Shown here: positions 42,319 through 51,142 of the stretch, piece after piece
Layout of the letters: each line of letters opens with the position of its first letter
How positions within the stretch are numbered: position 1 is the first letter of the stretch
Origin: Oscillospiraceae bacterium
GTDB taxonomy: Bacteria; Bacillota; Clostridia; Oscillospirales; Ruminococcaceae
Assembly: GCA_018434245.1 (NCBI GenBank)
Contig: JAHDPQ010000004.1
Span: forward strand, 1 to 60,599
Direction of reading: 5' to 3'
DNA: 60,599 nucleotides
Notes under the pieces: model-generated
The model's database searches: none
What the model saw: only the letters and a program-made list of their open reading frames with translations
What the model was told of the DNA's origin: nothing
Program-made: the position numbers and the translations under genes

Positions 42319-42414
42319 TCACCGCAACAGTCCTACAATCCCCACCATACACAGGTTGAGATAATACACAATGAGTATGCGCAGCAGATAGATCGCCCCG
42401 GACTCCATGGGCAT
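42319..42414 (-). CDS. possible 31-residue hydrophobic microprotein
   Basis: A minus-strand frame from ATG 42414, with AAAAGG 6 nt upstream, encodes a short start (MPMESG) and a membrane-helix-like remainder ending GLLR. It lies in the 386-bp gap between the sortase and Cys-rich protein genes. No family; may be chance. Otherwise the gap holds only the sortase terminator. Confidence 0.2.
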   Translation of the reverse strand: MPMESGAIYLLRILIVYYLNLCMVGIVGLLR

Positions 42415-42578
42415 CACCAACCTTTTGAAAGATTCCTTTATAAGTGTTTCCGGCTGCGGGACGATCATGCGGCAAGATTTCCGGGTTTTCGCATCAAACT
42501 CCCCGCTAATTCATAGATATGGTAGTAAATCGGGAAAATTGCGCCCAGACAGAAATTTTTAGCAAAGGGGATTTGGCG

Positions 42579-42938
42579 ATGAATCCAATTTTAATTGTGG
42601 TAATTGCAGCGGCGCTGCTGGGAGTTTGGGGGTATGCAGGCAAGAACAGAAGGGGTTCCGGCGGGGACCAACCTTCCTGCCCACCTCAGCCCTGTGACCA
42701 TAAGGAGTCGGAGGAGGGGCAGGCCTGCGAAGCCCCGCCCCATTGCTGCCACCAGCCTCACTGCCCCACCCCAGAGAATGAGGAGTATGAGGTTCAGCTC
42801 AACTGTCAGGCTGATTCGGATTACGAGGTGGTGTGGGAGTGCGACGACAAAGATTCCTGTGACGACGATGATCAGTGTGACGACGATGAGTGTGCGGAGT
42901 CCGAAGATCTGCAAAACCAAGATCGGTGGGAACCCTAG
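42579..42938 (+). CDS. membrane-anchored Cys/Asp-rich protein of unknown function
   Basis: This 119-residue protein starts with one membrane helix (ILIVVIAAALLGVWGYA), then a soluble domain with 11 cysteines, several histidines (CDH, PHCCHQPHC) and runs of Asp (CDDKDSCDDDDQCDDDEC). The composition strongly suggests metal binding. ATG 42579 is preceded by AAAGGGG. It is not a family that I know. Whether the domain is outside or inside is unclear; the basic KNRR after the helix favours inside by the positive-inside rule. Confidence 0.65.
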   Translation: MNPILIVVIAAALLGVWGYAGKNRRGSGGDQPSCPPQPCDHKESEEGQACEAPPHCCHQPHCPTPENEEYEVQLNCQADSDYEVVWECDDKDSCDDDDQCDDDECAESEDLQNQDRWEP

Positions 42939-42946
42939 AGGCAAGC

Positions 42947-42980
42947 AACAGGCCCGGCGAACATGTTCGCCGGGCCTGTT
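42947..42980. terminator. 34-bp perfect palindrome, bidirectional terminator
   Basis: AACAGGCCCGGCGAACA and its exact complement abut without a loop, followed by TTGTTTT, between the convergent Cys-rich and histidine kinase genes. Confidence 0.88.
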
Positions 42981-42990
42981 TTGTTTTAGG

Positions 42991-44850
42991 CTACCCAATC
43001 TCCCAAAAGCGAACTTCCACCTTGAACAGGTCGCCGTCCACGATTAAGTTAAAGCGGCCCTGCATCAGTTCTGTCAGGCTGCGGGCGATGTTCAGCCCCA
43101 AACCGCTGCCCTCGGTAGAGCGGGCGGTATCCCCCCGCACAAACCGCTCCATCAGCTCCTGAGCATCGATTCCCAGCCGGTCCCGGGAAATGTTCTTCAC
43201 CGACATCACCACTTCCCCGTCCAGCCGCTCCACCTGAAGGTAGACCCGAGTCCCCGCCAGAGAGTACTTGCTGACGTTGGAAAGGAGATTGTCCACCACC
43301 CGCCAGAGCAGCCTGCCGTCGGCCATGACATAGATTTCTTCCTCCGGGGTATCGAAAACTACTTCTAGACGCCCGGCCTCCAGCCGCTCGGCGTATTCCC
43401 CCAGCGCCTGATGCAGAATTTCGCAGACACCGGTGGGCTCCAGAGAGACATTCAGGTTGCCGGTAGAGGCCTTGGAGGCTTCCACCAAGTCCTCGGTAAG
43501 CTTTTTCAGCCGCTTGGACTGCCGGTCCAACACCTCCAGATACTCTGCGGCCTTGCCTTCCAGCTGCTCTTGCCCCAGCAAATCCACGTAGTTGATGATG
43601 GAGGTGAGGGGGGTTTTGATGTCGTGGGAGACGTTGGTGATCAGCTCGGTTTTCAGCCGTTCGCTGCGCATCCGCTGCTCTACCGCCGCCACCATTCCCT
43701 GGGCGATGCTCCCAAGATTTTCCCCATGTTCCTTCAATGCCGGGAGCATATAGTTAGTATCCACCTTGTAGTCCAGTGCCCCGGCCGCCAGCTTCCGCCC
43801 CCCTTGCTGCAGCCTTTGCAGGCCGATGGAAAGGTAACAGAAGAAGCAGAACAGAGCAAAATTGAAAAGGAGAAAAAACAGCACCCCCACTCCGGGGCTG
43901 TAGCTTGCAAATATTATGGCGGAAAAGAAAATGTTGACCAGAGTAATGACCACAAATCCCAGTGCCGTCTTCCAGATGAGGGGGATGCTTTGTGTAAGCT
44001 CGGCCAGCAGATTCCAGCACCAGCGGAGCATCCGGCCAAAGACGCGGCAGAAAAAATTGTGAAATTTCCAGACCAGAGTGCCCCTCCAGGGCTTTCCGTA
44101 TTTGATCCGGGTGGCAAGGCTGAGGCAAAAGGCCAGAGCTACGGCTCCCGCTAGGGTGAGGAAGACCGCCAACACCGCCACATAAAAGATGCTGTCCATA
44201 TAAAAGGCATCCACCGCAATACTGACCAGAAAAGCAACGAGAAGACAGGCTCCCCCAAAGTACAGTTCTAGGGGGATTTTATCCATCAGGTTAAGGGTGA
44301 TGCCCTCCCGGCCCTTCCGGTGGCCCGCCGCAGAAAACAGAAACGGAACGGCCACCAGAAACACCAGAGCAGCCTGAGCCAAGCTCATGGGCAGGGCCCG
44401 GCGCAAGGGATAGACCAGGCTGAAGAGCTGGTAGTCCCGGTAAAACCAGTCCTCCGCGGTGATGGGGCTTTGAATCCACCAGTGAACGGTATATCCGTCG
44501 ATCAGCTGGGTTCCCTGTATGCCTGATTCCTCCGGCAGATAGTTGTTCAAAACAACCCTGCCCTGTGGGTCTTCCAGTTCAAAAGCGAAGTTGGTTTGCT
44601 TCTGATCAAACCAGGAAGCCATTTCCCGATTGGTCAGTCCCTGCTGGTACCAGTCATAGGCCCGGTAGGCGTAGTTTTCCGCCTCCTGCTTACACCGCTG
44701 GGTATCGTAGAAGCTCAGGCCGTCCCGAAACAGCCCCCCATCATACAGATACTCGATCCCTATAGTGGAAATGGCCATAACACCGATGCTGAGAATGGCC
44801 AAAATAGATGCCACGATTTTTGCGATCAGGCTGCTGCGCAGATTTTTCAC
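42991..44850 (-). CDS. sensor histidine kinase
   Basis: This 619-residue membrane kinase has an N-terminal helix (about 8-30), an extracellular region (about 35-155), then roughly seven further membrane helices up to residue 345, a HAMP-like segment, HisKA with the phospho-His in NVSHDIKTPLTSI, and HATPase ending ERFVRGDTARSTEGSGLGLNIA. Two hydrophobic blocks separated by a loop are unusual and suggest a membrane-embedded sensor. GTG 44850 overlaps the regulator stop by 3 nt (GTGA), so the pair is coupled. Confidence 0.92.
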   Translation of the reverse strand: MKNLRSSLIAKIVASILAILSIGVMAISTIGIEYLYDGGLFRDGLSFYDTQRCKQEAENYAYRAYDWYQQGLTNREMASWFDQKQTNFAFELEDPQGRVVLNNYLPEESGIQGTQLIDGYTVHWWIQSPITAEDWFYRDYQLFSLVYPLRRALPMSLAQAALVFLVAVPFLFSAAGHRKGREGITLNLMDKIPLELYFGGACLLVAFLVSIAVDAFYMDSIFYVAVLAVFLTLAGAVALAFCLSLATRIKYGKPWRGTLVWKFHNFFCRVFGRMLRWCWNLLAELTQSIPLIWKTALGFVVITLVNIFFSAIIFASYSPGVGVLFFLLFNFALFCFFCYLSIGLQRLQQGGRKLAAGALDYKVDTNYMLPALKEHGENLGSIAQGMVAAVEQRMRSERLKTELITNVSHDIKTPLTSIINYVDLLGQEQLEGKAAEYLEVLDRQSKRLKKLTEDLVEASKASTGNLNVSLEPTGVCEILHQALGEYAERLEAGRLEVVFDTPEEEIYVMADGRLLWRVVDNLLSNVSKYSLAGTRVYLQVERLDGEVVMSVKNISRDRLGIDAQELMERFVRGDTARSTEGSGLGLNIARSLTELMQGRFNLIVDGDLFKVEVRFWEIG

Positions 44851-45545
44851 TGCCGAGCCTCCTTTTCAAATTTGTAGCCCAGCCCCCACACCACCTTGAG
44901 ATATCGGGGTTCACTGGGGTTAATTTCGATTTTTTCCCGCAGGTGGCGGATGTGAACCGCCACGGCATTGTCCGAGCCAAAGGCGTACTCGTTCCACACC
45001 TGCTCGTAAATTTGAGCGGTGGAATAAACCCGCCCCGGGCTCTGAATCAACAGCTTGAGGATGTTGTATTCAATGGGGGTGAGGGAAACAGGCTCTCCGT
45101 CCACCCGCACCTCCTTGGTTTCGTCATCCAGCTCCACGCCGCCAATGCGGTAAACGCTGGTTTTCTGGGGCAGCCCTCCCAGACGGGTGTAGCGCCGCAG
45201 CTGGCTTTTGACCCGGGCTAAAACCTCCACCGGGTTGAAGGGCTTGGTGATATAGTCGTCCGCCCCTACATTGAGCCCCAGCACCTTGTCCGAATCCTCG
45301 CTTTTGGCGGTCAGGAGGATGATGGGGATGTTGCAGTCCTCCCGCAGGTGGGCTGTGGCCGCAATGCCGTCCAGCTCGGGCATCATAATATCCATCAGGA
45401 TGAGATGAATCTCCTCCTGCTCTACCACTTCAATGGCCTGACGACCGGTGTGGGCTTCGAATAGATTGTAACCCTCTGCCCCCAGATAAATCTTCAGGGC
45501 GGCAACGATGTCCTTGTCGTCATCGCAAATCAGTATGTTGTGCAT
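44847..45545 (-). CDS. OmpR/PhoB-family response regulator
   Basis: This 232-residue regulator has a receiver (DDD acidic pocket near residue 9, phospho-Asp in LILMDIMMPELDG, Lys in YITKPFNP) and a C-terminal winged helix (GSDNAVAVHIRHLREKIE, then YLKVVWGLGYKF). ATG 45545 has GAGGAG upstream. Cognate of the overlapping kinase gene. Confidence 0.95.
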   Translation of the reverse strand: MHNILICDDDKDIVAALKIYLGAEGYNLFEAHTGRQAIEVVEQEEIHLILMDIMMPELDGIAATAHLREDCNIPIILLTAKSEDSDKVLGLNVGADDYITKPFNPVEVLARVKSQLRRYTRLGGLPQKTSVYRIGGVELDDETKEVRVDGEPVSLTPIEYNILKLLIQSPGRVYSTAQIYEQVWNEYAFGSDNAVAVHIRHLREKIEINPSEPRYLKVVWGLGYKFEKEARQ

Positions 45546-45612
45546 GCTCCTCACTCACTTTCTCAAAAACTATTGTATCAGGAAACAGTTTGAGATAACA
45601 GAGGGGAAATCT

Positions 45613-45629
45613 TTAAGGTTCTATTAAGG
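45613..45629. promoter_or_regulatory. TTAAGG direct repeat, probable response-regulator site
   Basis: TTAAGG-N5-TTAAGG repeats with one-helical-turn (11 bp) spacing, the classical OmpR-family arrangement. It lies just upstream of a weak -35/TACAAT promoter for the regulator gene (minus strand), so positive autoregulation is plausible. It is also 165 bp from the phage cassette. Confidence 0.55.
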
Positions 45630-45678
45630 ATTGGCACTGATCTCTCAATGATGCGGAAAGTACTCCTTAAAAAAGGAT

Positions 45679-45713
45679 GCCGGAGCCTTGACTTTGAAGG
45701 GCTTCGGCTTTTT
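45679..45713 (+). terminator. intrinsic terminator upstream of the phage cassette
   Basis: GCCGGAGCC/GGCTTCGGC with T-run, oriented toward the terminase gene. A second small hairpin (GTTCCC/GGGAAC) follows at 45715-45731. It would block read-in transcription from the left. Confidence 0.75.
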
Positions 45714-45755
45714 CGTTCCCAAAACGGGAACTTTTGATGGAATTGGGGGTATAGG

Positions 45756-45769
45756 TGAAAGGCCTTTCA
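45756..45769. promoter_or_regulatory. 14-bp perfect palindrome before the terminase small subunit gene, candidate operator
   Basis: TGAAAGGCCTTTCA lies 11 bp before the GGAGG of the first cassette gene and just after GGGTATAGG, a possible -10 region. It has no loop, so a protein site is likelier than a hairpin. Confidence 0.45.
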
Positions 45770-45791
45770 ATTTTTCCTTGGAGGTGAACCG

Positions 45792-46289
45792 ATGCCCCAC
45801 GGCAACGAGCATGTGTTTTGCTGGCTCTGCGCACGGTTGGGCAACCCCAGGGAAGCCGCCCTACGGGCAGGGTATCCTGCCAATCAAGCCGATTCCATTG
45901 CCGCCAAGCTGCTTCAGCGCCCAAAGATTCGGGCAAAGATTGAAGAATGCGCCAACAGCGCACACGGCGGCGGGCTTTCGGCCCTTGCCCTGCGGGGGCT
46001 GCTTCGATTAGCCCTTGGCTCCTGTAACGATGCCGCTCGCCTTGCTTTGATGGAGGAGGAGCCGGACCCTCAAGCTCTGGAACAGATGGATTTGTTTTGC
46101 GTATCCGAAATTAAGCGGCCCAAGGGGGGAGGCTGCGAGGTCAAGCTCTACAATCGGTTGGAGGCTTTGGAGCTGCTGCTCAAAACCTGCACCGATCTGG
46201 AAGTTCCCGACGGCCCCGGCAGCCTTTACGCCGCTTTAAAGGACAGTATAAAACCTGTGGTAAAGGCGGACGATCCCGATGAAATTTAA
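45792..46289 (+). CDS. phage terminase small subunit (XtmA-like)
   Basis: This 165-residue protein starts with a helix-turn-helix (NPREAALRAGYPANQADSIAAKLLQRPKI), typical of Terminase_2 small subunits that recognise DNA for packaging, then a coil and an acidic tail. GGAGG precedes ATG 45792. It overlaps the large subunit by 11 nt. First gene of the cassette. Confidence 0.88.
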   Translation: MPHGNEHVFCWLCARLGNPREAALRAGYPANQADSIAAKLLQRPKIRAKIEECANSAHGGGLSALALRGLLRLALGSCNDAARLALMEEEPDPQALEQMDLFCVSEIKRPKGGGCEVKLYNRLEALELLLKTCTDLEVPDGPGSLYAALKDSIKPVVKADDPDEI

Positions 46290-47529
46290 GCCCTTTTCGC
46301 CCCGACAGAGGGCTGTGCTCACCTGGTGGTGCGAGGGCAGCCCCCACCGCCATAGGGACGCCATCATCTGCGACGGGGCTGTGCGCTCCGGCAAAACCCT
46401 CTGCCTCTCCCTTTCCTTTGTGCTCTGGGCCCTTGTCTGCCACGGGCAAGGTTCCTTTGCTCTCTGCGGCAAGACCGTCACCTCTCTGCGGCGCAATGTG
46501 GTCACCCCGCTTTGCATCGCTCTTGTCCAGATGGGCATCCCCCACCGACTGTATGCCTCCCGGAACCTGCTGGAGGTGTATTCCCGGGAACAAACCCTGC
46601 GGTTCTACCTCTTTGGGGGAAGGGATGAGGGAAGCGCTGCCCTCATTCAGGGGGTGACTCTTTCCGGGGTGTTGCTGGACGAGGTGGTGCTGATGCCCCG
46701 TTCCTTTGTGGAGCAGGCTCTGGCCCGGTGCTCGGTCGAAGGCTCCAAGTTCTTTTTCTGCTGCAACCCGGAGCATCCTCATCACTGGTTCTACACTGAG
46801 TGGATTCTCCGGGCCAAGGAGCGGAATGCTTTCTATCTGCGGTTTACCATGGAGGATAACCCTGGGCTTTCCCCCGCCATTCGGGAGCGGTACCGCCGGC
46901 TCTACACCGGCGCTTTTTATCAGCGCTTTGTCCTGGGCCGGTGGGTGGCCGCTCATGGAGCCGTCTACCCCATGTTCGGCAAAGAGCATGTGGTGGATCA
47001 AATTCCCCCCTGTATCCGCTACGCTGTTTCCTGCGATTATGGAACCGTTAACCCCGCTTCCTTCGGCCTTTGGGGACAAAGTGGGGACGGCGTGTGGTAC
47101 CGGCTGCGGGAGTATTATCACGATGCCCGGGCCACCGGCATCCAAAAGACCGACGAGGAATACGCCGATGCTCTGGAGGCTCTGGTGGGAAAGCTGAAGC
47201 CGGAGGCGGTGGTGGTGGATCCTTCCGCCGCCAGCTTCATCCAATGCCTGCGCCGCAGGGGCCGCTGGATGGTAGAGCCCGCCGATAATCAGGTGCTCAC
47301 CGGAATCCGCCGGGTGGCCTCTGCTCTGAGCGCCGGACAGATTCGCATTCACGCCTCCTGCAAGGACGCTATTCGGGAGTTTGCCCTCTACCGCTGGAAG
47401 GAGGGCGCTGCCGGAGACGTTCCCCTCAAGCAGGACGACCACGCCATGGACGACATCCGCTACTTTGCCACCCGCTTTTTGGATGGAGATGAGCCAGGAT
47501 TCTATGTTTCCGGCGTCTCCCGAAGATAA
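46279..47529 (+). CDS. phage terminase large subunit (PBSX type)
   Basis: This 416-residue packaging motor and nuclease has Walker A in DGAVRSGKT (around residue 35), Walker B in SGVLLDE, and nuclease acidic residues in SCDYGTVNP, VVDPSAAS and DDHAMDDIRYF. All catalytic positions are intact, so packaging capacity appears preserved. Length is typical of the PBSX/Terminase_3 family. Confidence 0.93.
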   Translation: MKFKPFSPRQRAVLTWWCEGSPHRHRDAIICDGAVRSGKTLCLSLSFVLWALVCHGQGSFALCGKTVTSLRRNVVTPLCIALVQMGIPHRLYASRNLLEVYSREQTLRFYLFGGRDEGSAALIQGVTLSGVLLDEVVLMPRSFVEQALARCSVEGSKFFFCCNPEHPHHWFYTEWILRAKERNAFYLRFTMEDNPGLSPAIRERYRRLYTGAFYQRFVLGRWVAAHGAVYPMFGKEHVVDQIPPCIRYAVSCDYGTVNPASFGLWGQSGDGVWYRLREYYHDARATGIQKTDEEYADALEALVGKLKPEAVVVDPSAASFIQCLRRRGRWMVEPADNQVLTGIRRVASALSAGQIRIHASCKDAIREFALYRWKEGAAGDVPLKQDDHAMDDIRYFATRFLDGDEPGFYVSGVSRR

Positions 47530-47575
47530 GCGCTCGGCCTGTGTTGTCTCACACCATCATACGGAGGTTATGCCA

Positions 47576-48760
47576 TTGAGCCTCAAAGACCTGTTTGCCT
47601 TTCGGCCCAAGGGGGTGGCTGTTCAGACCCGCCGACCCTCTAAGAATCCCTATCAAAGCTGGATGGGCCACACCCCTCTTTTGCCCCCCGACGCCGCCCT
47701 CTTTGACGCCATGCGGGAAGCAGTTCCCCTCATTGATGCCGCGCTGGATAAAATTGTCCGGCTCACCGGCAGCTTTACCATCCAGTGCTCCGACCCCGAG
47801 CTGCAACAGGAGCTAGACGATTTTGTGACAAGTGTGCGGGTGGGAGCATCCTATTCCGGGCTGCACCAGTTTGTCTCCTCCTACCTGTACAGCCTGCTCA
47901 CCTACGGCAACGCTGTGGGGGAGATTATTCCCGACCCCGGCGGCGGGGGTATCTATGCCCTTTACAACGCCAACCTGCAGGATTTGCACATCCGGGAGGG
48001 ACGCACCCCCTTGGAAGTGGAACTCTGCACCCTCCAGAGCGGGAAGCTTCAGCCTGTGGCCTATCCCGACCTGATCTTGTTTACCCCTCTCAACCCGCCG
48101 GCAGGGGAACTGCGGGGAGTTCCCATTCTGCGGGGGCTTCCCTTTGTGGCGGGGATTCTTATCAAGATTTTCGACTGTATCGGCACCAACTTCGAGCGAG
48201 CGGGTAACCTGCGCTATGCCGTCACCTACCGCCCCGGCTCCGATCGGCTGGACAAAGTTTACGCCAAGGATATTGCCGAGAATATTGCCCGGGAATGGAG
48301 CGCTGCCATGAGCGACTGCGCCTCGGTCCGGGATTTTGTGGCGGTGGGGGATGTGGACATCAAGGTGATTGGAGCCGACAGCCAGATGCTGGAAGCTCAG
48401 ATTCCGGTACGGCAGATGCTGGAACAGATTGTGGCCAAGCTGGGAATTCCTCCCTTTATGCTGGGGCTTCACTGGTCCACCACCGAGCGAATGAGCGCCC
48501 AGCAGGCGGATATTCTCACCAGCGAGCTGGAAAGTTACCGTCGTCTGTTGGACCCTGTCCTCACCCACATCTGCAATCTTTTTCTGGCGCTGCGGGGCTA
48601 TGCCGCCACCGCCCGCCCCGTCTGGAATGACATCAACCTGCAGGATGAGGCGGAAGCCGCCAACATCCGCCTGCTCAACGCAAGGGCACAGGCCATCGAG
48701 GCCCAGGTGGCGGCAGCAACCCAAGGAAAGGAGGAGTTTTTGGATGATTTCCCAGATTGA
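47576..48760 (+). CDS. phage portal protein (XkdE/SPP1 gp6-like)
   Basis: The 394-residue portal starts with LKDLFAFRPKG and has central YSLLTYGNAVGEIIPD and PPFMLGLHWSTTERMSAQQADIL segments typical of portals. A TTG at 47576 is chosen because GGAGG lies 8 nt upstream; ATG 47570 is only 2 nt from it. The frame upstream of that is shadow of terL. It overlaps the protease gene by 17 nt. Confidence 0.85.
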   Translation: MSLKDLFAFRPKGVAVQTRRPSKNPYQSWMGHTPLLPPDAALFDAMREAVPLIDAALDKIVRLTGSFTIQCSDPELQQELDDFVTSVRVGASYSGLHQFVSSYLYSLLTYGNAVGEIIPDPGGGGIYALYNANLQDLHIREGRTPLEVELCTLQSGKLQPVAYPDLILFTPLNPPAGELRGVPILRGLPFVAGILIKIFDCIGTNFERAGNLRYAVTYRPGSDRLDKVYAKDIAENIAREWSAAMSDCASVRDFVAVGDVDIKVIGADSQMLEAQIPVRQMLEQIVAKLGIPPFMLGLHWSTTERMSAQQADILTSELESYRRLLDPVLTHICNLFLALRGYAATARPVWNDINLQDEAEAANIRLLNARAQAIEAQVAAATQGKEEFLDDFPD

Positions 48761-49697
48761 AAAGACTCTGGACAGCAGTTTGGTCAGCGACAGTCAGCTG
48801 GAGCAGATCAACCGGTACACCCGCCGGGCCTTTGAGCGGGAGGAGGTGTTTGTCTTTTCCCTCATCCTCTGCGATAACGAGATCGACCGGGATGGGGAGC
48901 GGTTTCCCCGGGCCTCTCTGGAGGTGCTGGCCAAGCTGTTTCTGGGCAAAACCGGCATCTTCGACCACAGTCCCGTCAGCCAGAACCAAAGCGCTCGGAT
49001 TTTCGACGCACAGGTAGAGGAGCTGCCCGGACAGGTGGAGGGGGAGCCTCGCTGCCAGCTCCGGGCTTGGGCCTATATGGTCCGCAGTGACAAAAACAAA
49101 GACTTGATGCTGGATATTGACGGCGGCATTAAAAAGGAAGTCAGTGTGGGCTGCGCCGTCGCTAAGATCACCTGCTCCATCTGTGGTGCCGACTGGAAAC
49201 AAAAGCCCTGCGCCCATCAAAAAGGGGTGCGCTATGGAGAAGGTCTCTGCCACCACCGGCTGGAGGAGCCTACCGATGCTTATGAGTGGAGCTTTGTAGC
49301 TGTCCCCGCCCAGAAAAACGCAGGGGTGACCAAGCGGGCCGCGTGCTCCCACGTAGATTTGGAAAAGCTCTGGCGGAGCACCGGCGATGTCTCCCTCACC
49401 CCCGGGGACTTGAGAGAGCTCAAATCCCGCTATCAGGCTCTGGAGGAAAAGGCCCGGGCCGGGGAGGAGTATCTTGCCCGCCTCAAGGGGGAAGTGGTCA
49501 AGCTGTTGGCCCTCACTAGACCGGAAATCACCCCGGCTCTGGCGGGAGAGATCGCCGCAAGGCTGGAGCTTTCCCAGCTGGACCAGCTGCAAAAATCCCT
49601 GAGCCGGGCGGCGGCGGGGCGGTTTCCCCCCATGCCTCAGCTCTGCCCCCAGCCCGAGGATCAAGATGCCCAGCAGGAAAACCCCTTTGTGATTTAG
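48744..49697 (+). CDS. prohead protease/scaffold protein (XkdF-like)
   Basis: This 317-residue protein has an N-terminal HK97-like serine protease domain (about 1-180) with candidate catalytic His in IFDHSPVS and Ser in KKEVSVGC, and a C-terminal coiled coil (about 200-290) suited to scaffolding. Inside the protease domain is a Cys/His cluster (CSICGADWKQKPCAH), an unusual possible zinc site. ATG 48744 follows AAAGGAGG. It would mature the capsid encoded next. Confidence 0.8.
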   Translation: MISQIEKTLDSSLVSDSQLEQINRYTRRAFEREEVFVFSLILCDNEIDRDGERFPRASLEVLAKLFLGKTGIFDHSPVSQNQSARIFDAQVEELPGQVEGEPRCQLRAWAYMVRSDKNKDLMLDIDGGIKKEVSVGCAVAKITCSICGADWKQKPCAHQKGVRYGEGLCHHRLEEPTDAYEWSFVAVPAQKNAGVTKRAACSHVDLEKLWRSTGDVSLTPGDLRELKSRYQALEEKARAGEEYLARLKGEVVKLLALTRPEITPALAGEIAARLELSQLDQLQKSLSRAAAGRFPPMPQLCPQPEDQDAQQENPFVI

Positions 49698-49743
49698 CAT
49701 ATTCAAGTTTCCTTCCCTACATTTTACATCTGGAGGTCATACG

Positions 49744-50748
49744 ATGCAGTATCAAAACATCCGGGTCGATAAGAGCCTTTACAAAAACGCCGGCGGCTTT
49801 TTGGCAGCGCTGGAGCAGCTGGACCCTTCCCAGCATTACCGGGGTACCGACCTTGCCGGGCTAGACGCCTTTCAGCGGCAGCTCAAGCGGTTTGACATTA
49901 AAGTAAGCGGACCCGGCAGCTCCCCCATTGCCAAATTCTTTTCCACCGCCGACTCCGCCGCCCTTTTCCCCGAATACGTCTCCCGGGCGGTGGCTCAGGG
50001 CGCCCAGGAGGAGAGCATCCTTGCCGAAATCGTCGGCGCTAAAACCGAGATTCACTCCATGGATTACCGCTCCATCACCACCGACATCGCCGACCCTTCC
50101 GGCACAAGCTACGGTGACACCATTGGAGAGGGCGAGGACATCCCCGTCACCGACATCACCCTCAACGAGACTCTGGTCACCCTGAAAAAGCGGGGGCGTC
50201 TGCTGCGGGCCTCCTACGAGGCCATCAAGTTTCAGCGGCTGGACGTCTTTACCGTGGCGCTGCGGCAGATCGGAGCCTATATCGCCAAGGCCCAGCTGAA
50301 GGACGCCATGGATGTCCTGATGGGCAGCGGGGACACCGCCGCCGAGAGCATTTCCCAAAGCGGCAGCACTTTGGCCTACGCCGACCTGCTGGCTCTCTGG
50401 GGCAAGTTCGAGGATTTTGAGATGAACGTGCTGCTGGCCGCTCCCGCCACCGCTACTCAAATTCTGGCCATCCCCGAGCTGCGGGACCCTGCCACCGGTT
50501 TGGGCTTTGCCAAGGAGGGAGGCAGCGTCACTCCTCTGGGGGCCAAGCTGATCAAAACCTCCACCGTGCCCGACGGCAAGATCATCGCTCTGGACAAGCG
50601 CTTTGCTCTGGAAATGGTCAGCGCCGGGGGCGTGCAGGTGGAGTACGACAAGCTGATCGATTCCCAGCTGGAGCGAGCGGCGGTCACCTCCATCTGCGGC
50701 TTTACCAAGCTGTTTCCCGCCGCAGTCAAGGTACTGGCCACCGCTTAA
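49744..50748 (+). CDS. phage major capsid protein (XkdG-like)
   Basis: The 334-residue protein matches HK97-fold major capsid proteins of PBSX-like elements by position, length and content: PVTDITLNETLVTLKKRGRLLRASYEAIKFQ in the middle and a GFTKLFPAAVKVL C-terminus. GGAGG precedes ATG 49744. It follows the protease gene as expected. Confidence 0.85.
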   Translation: MQYQNIRVDKSLYKNAGGFLAALEQLDPSQHYRGTDLAGLDAFQRQLKRFDIKVSGPGSSPIAKFFSTADSAALFPEYVSRAVAQGAQEESILAEIVGAKTEIHSMDYRSITTDIADPSGTSYGDTIGEGEDIPVTDITLNETLVTLKKRGRLLRASYEAIKFQRLDVFTVALRQIGAYIAKAQLKDAMDVLMGSGDTAAESISQSGSTLAYADLLALWGKFEDFEMNVLLAAPATATQILAIPELRDPATGLGFAKEGGSVTPLGAKLIKTSTVPDGKIIALDKRFALEMVSAGGVQVEYDKLIDSQLERAAVTSICGFTKLFPAAVKVLATA

Positions 50749-50761
50749 AAGGAGGGATTCC

Positions 50762-51142
50762 ATGCTGGACAAAGACAGGGTGTTTCAGCTCTTTCTCCTC
50801 TTTGCCGATTTGGAAGAAGGCTCCGCCCTGCGGTACCGTCCCTTTTGTGACGGAGCCGCCGCCCTTCTTTCCCGCAAAGCAAAGCCGGGGATGAGGGAGG
50901 AGGACTTAGAGCGTCTTTACACCGCCGCTGCCGGATGCGCCTACTGCGACTGGCTGGATGTAACAGGGGGTGCCTCTGCCGCCGAGGAAATCCGGGTGGG
51001 GGACATTACGGTGAAGAACTCCTCCGGCGGGGGCAAAACCGGAACCGCCGAGCTGCGCGGTCACTTTCAGGCGCTGGTCACCGACCTGCTGGAGCCTCCC
51101 TTTGTCTTCGGTCAGGTTGCCCCTTTGGGGAAATCGCTGTGA
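50762..51142 (+). CDS. head-tail connector protein (XkdH/gp6-like)
   Basis: This 126-residue, helix-rich protein sits directly after the capsid gene, where the portal-attached connector is normally encoded. It has an N-terminal helical pair and a C-terminal helix with a Gly/Lys linker (SSGGGKTG). Assigned by position and size; sequence similarity is weak by eye. Confidence 0.6.
   Translation: MLDKDRVFQLFLLFADLEEGSALRYRPFCDGAAALLSRKAKPGMREEDLERLYTAAAGCAYCDWLDVTGGASAAEEIRVGDITVKNSSGGGKTGTAELRGHFQALVTDLLEPPFVFGQVAPLGKSL

Noticed and set aside
45715-45731. LexA-like site at GTTCCC-N5-GGGAAC
   Set aside because: The arms have the wrong polarity and spacing for GAAC-N4-GTTC; best read as a small hairpin.
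47813-50772. Antisense open frames of about 300 codons across the portal, protease and capsid genes
   Set aside because: Opposite-strand shadows of GC-rich coding sequence.
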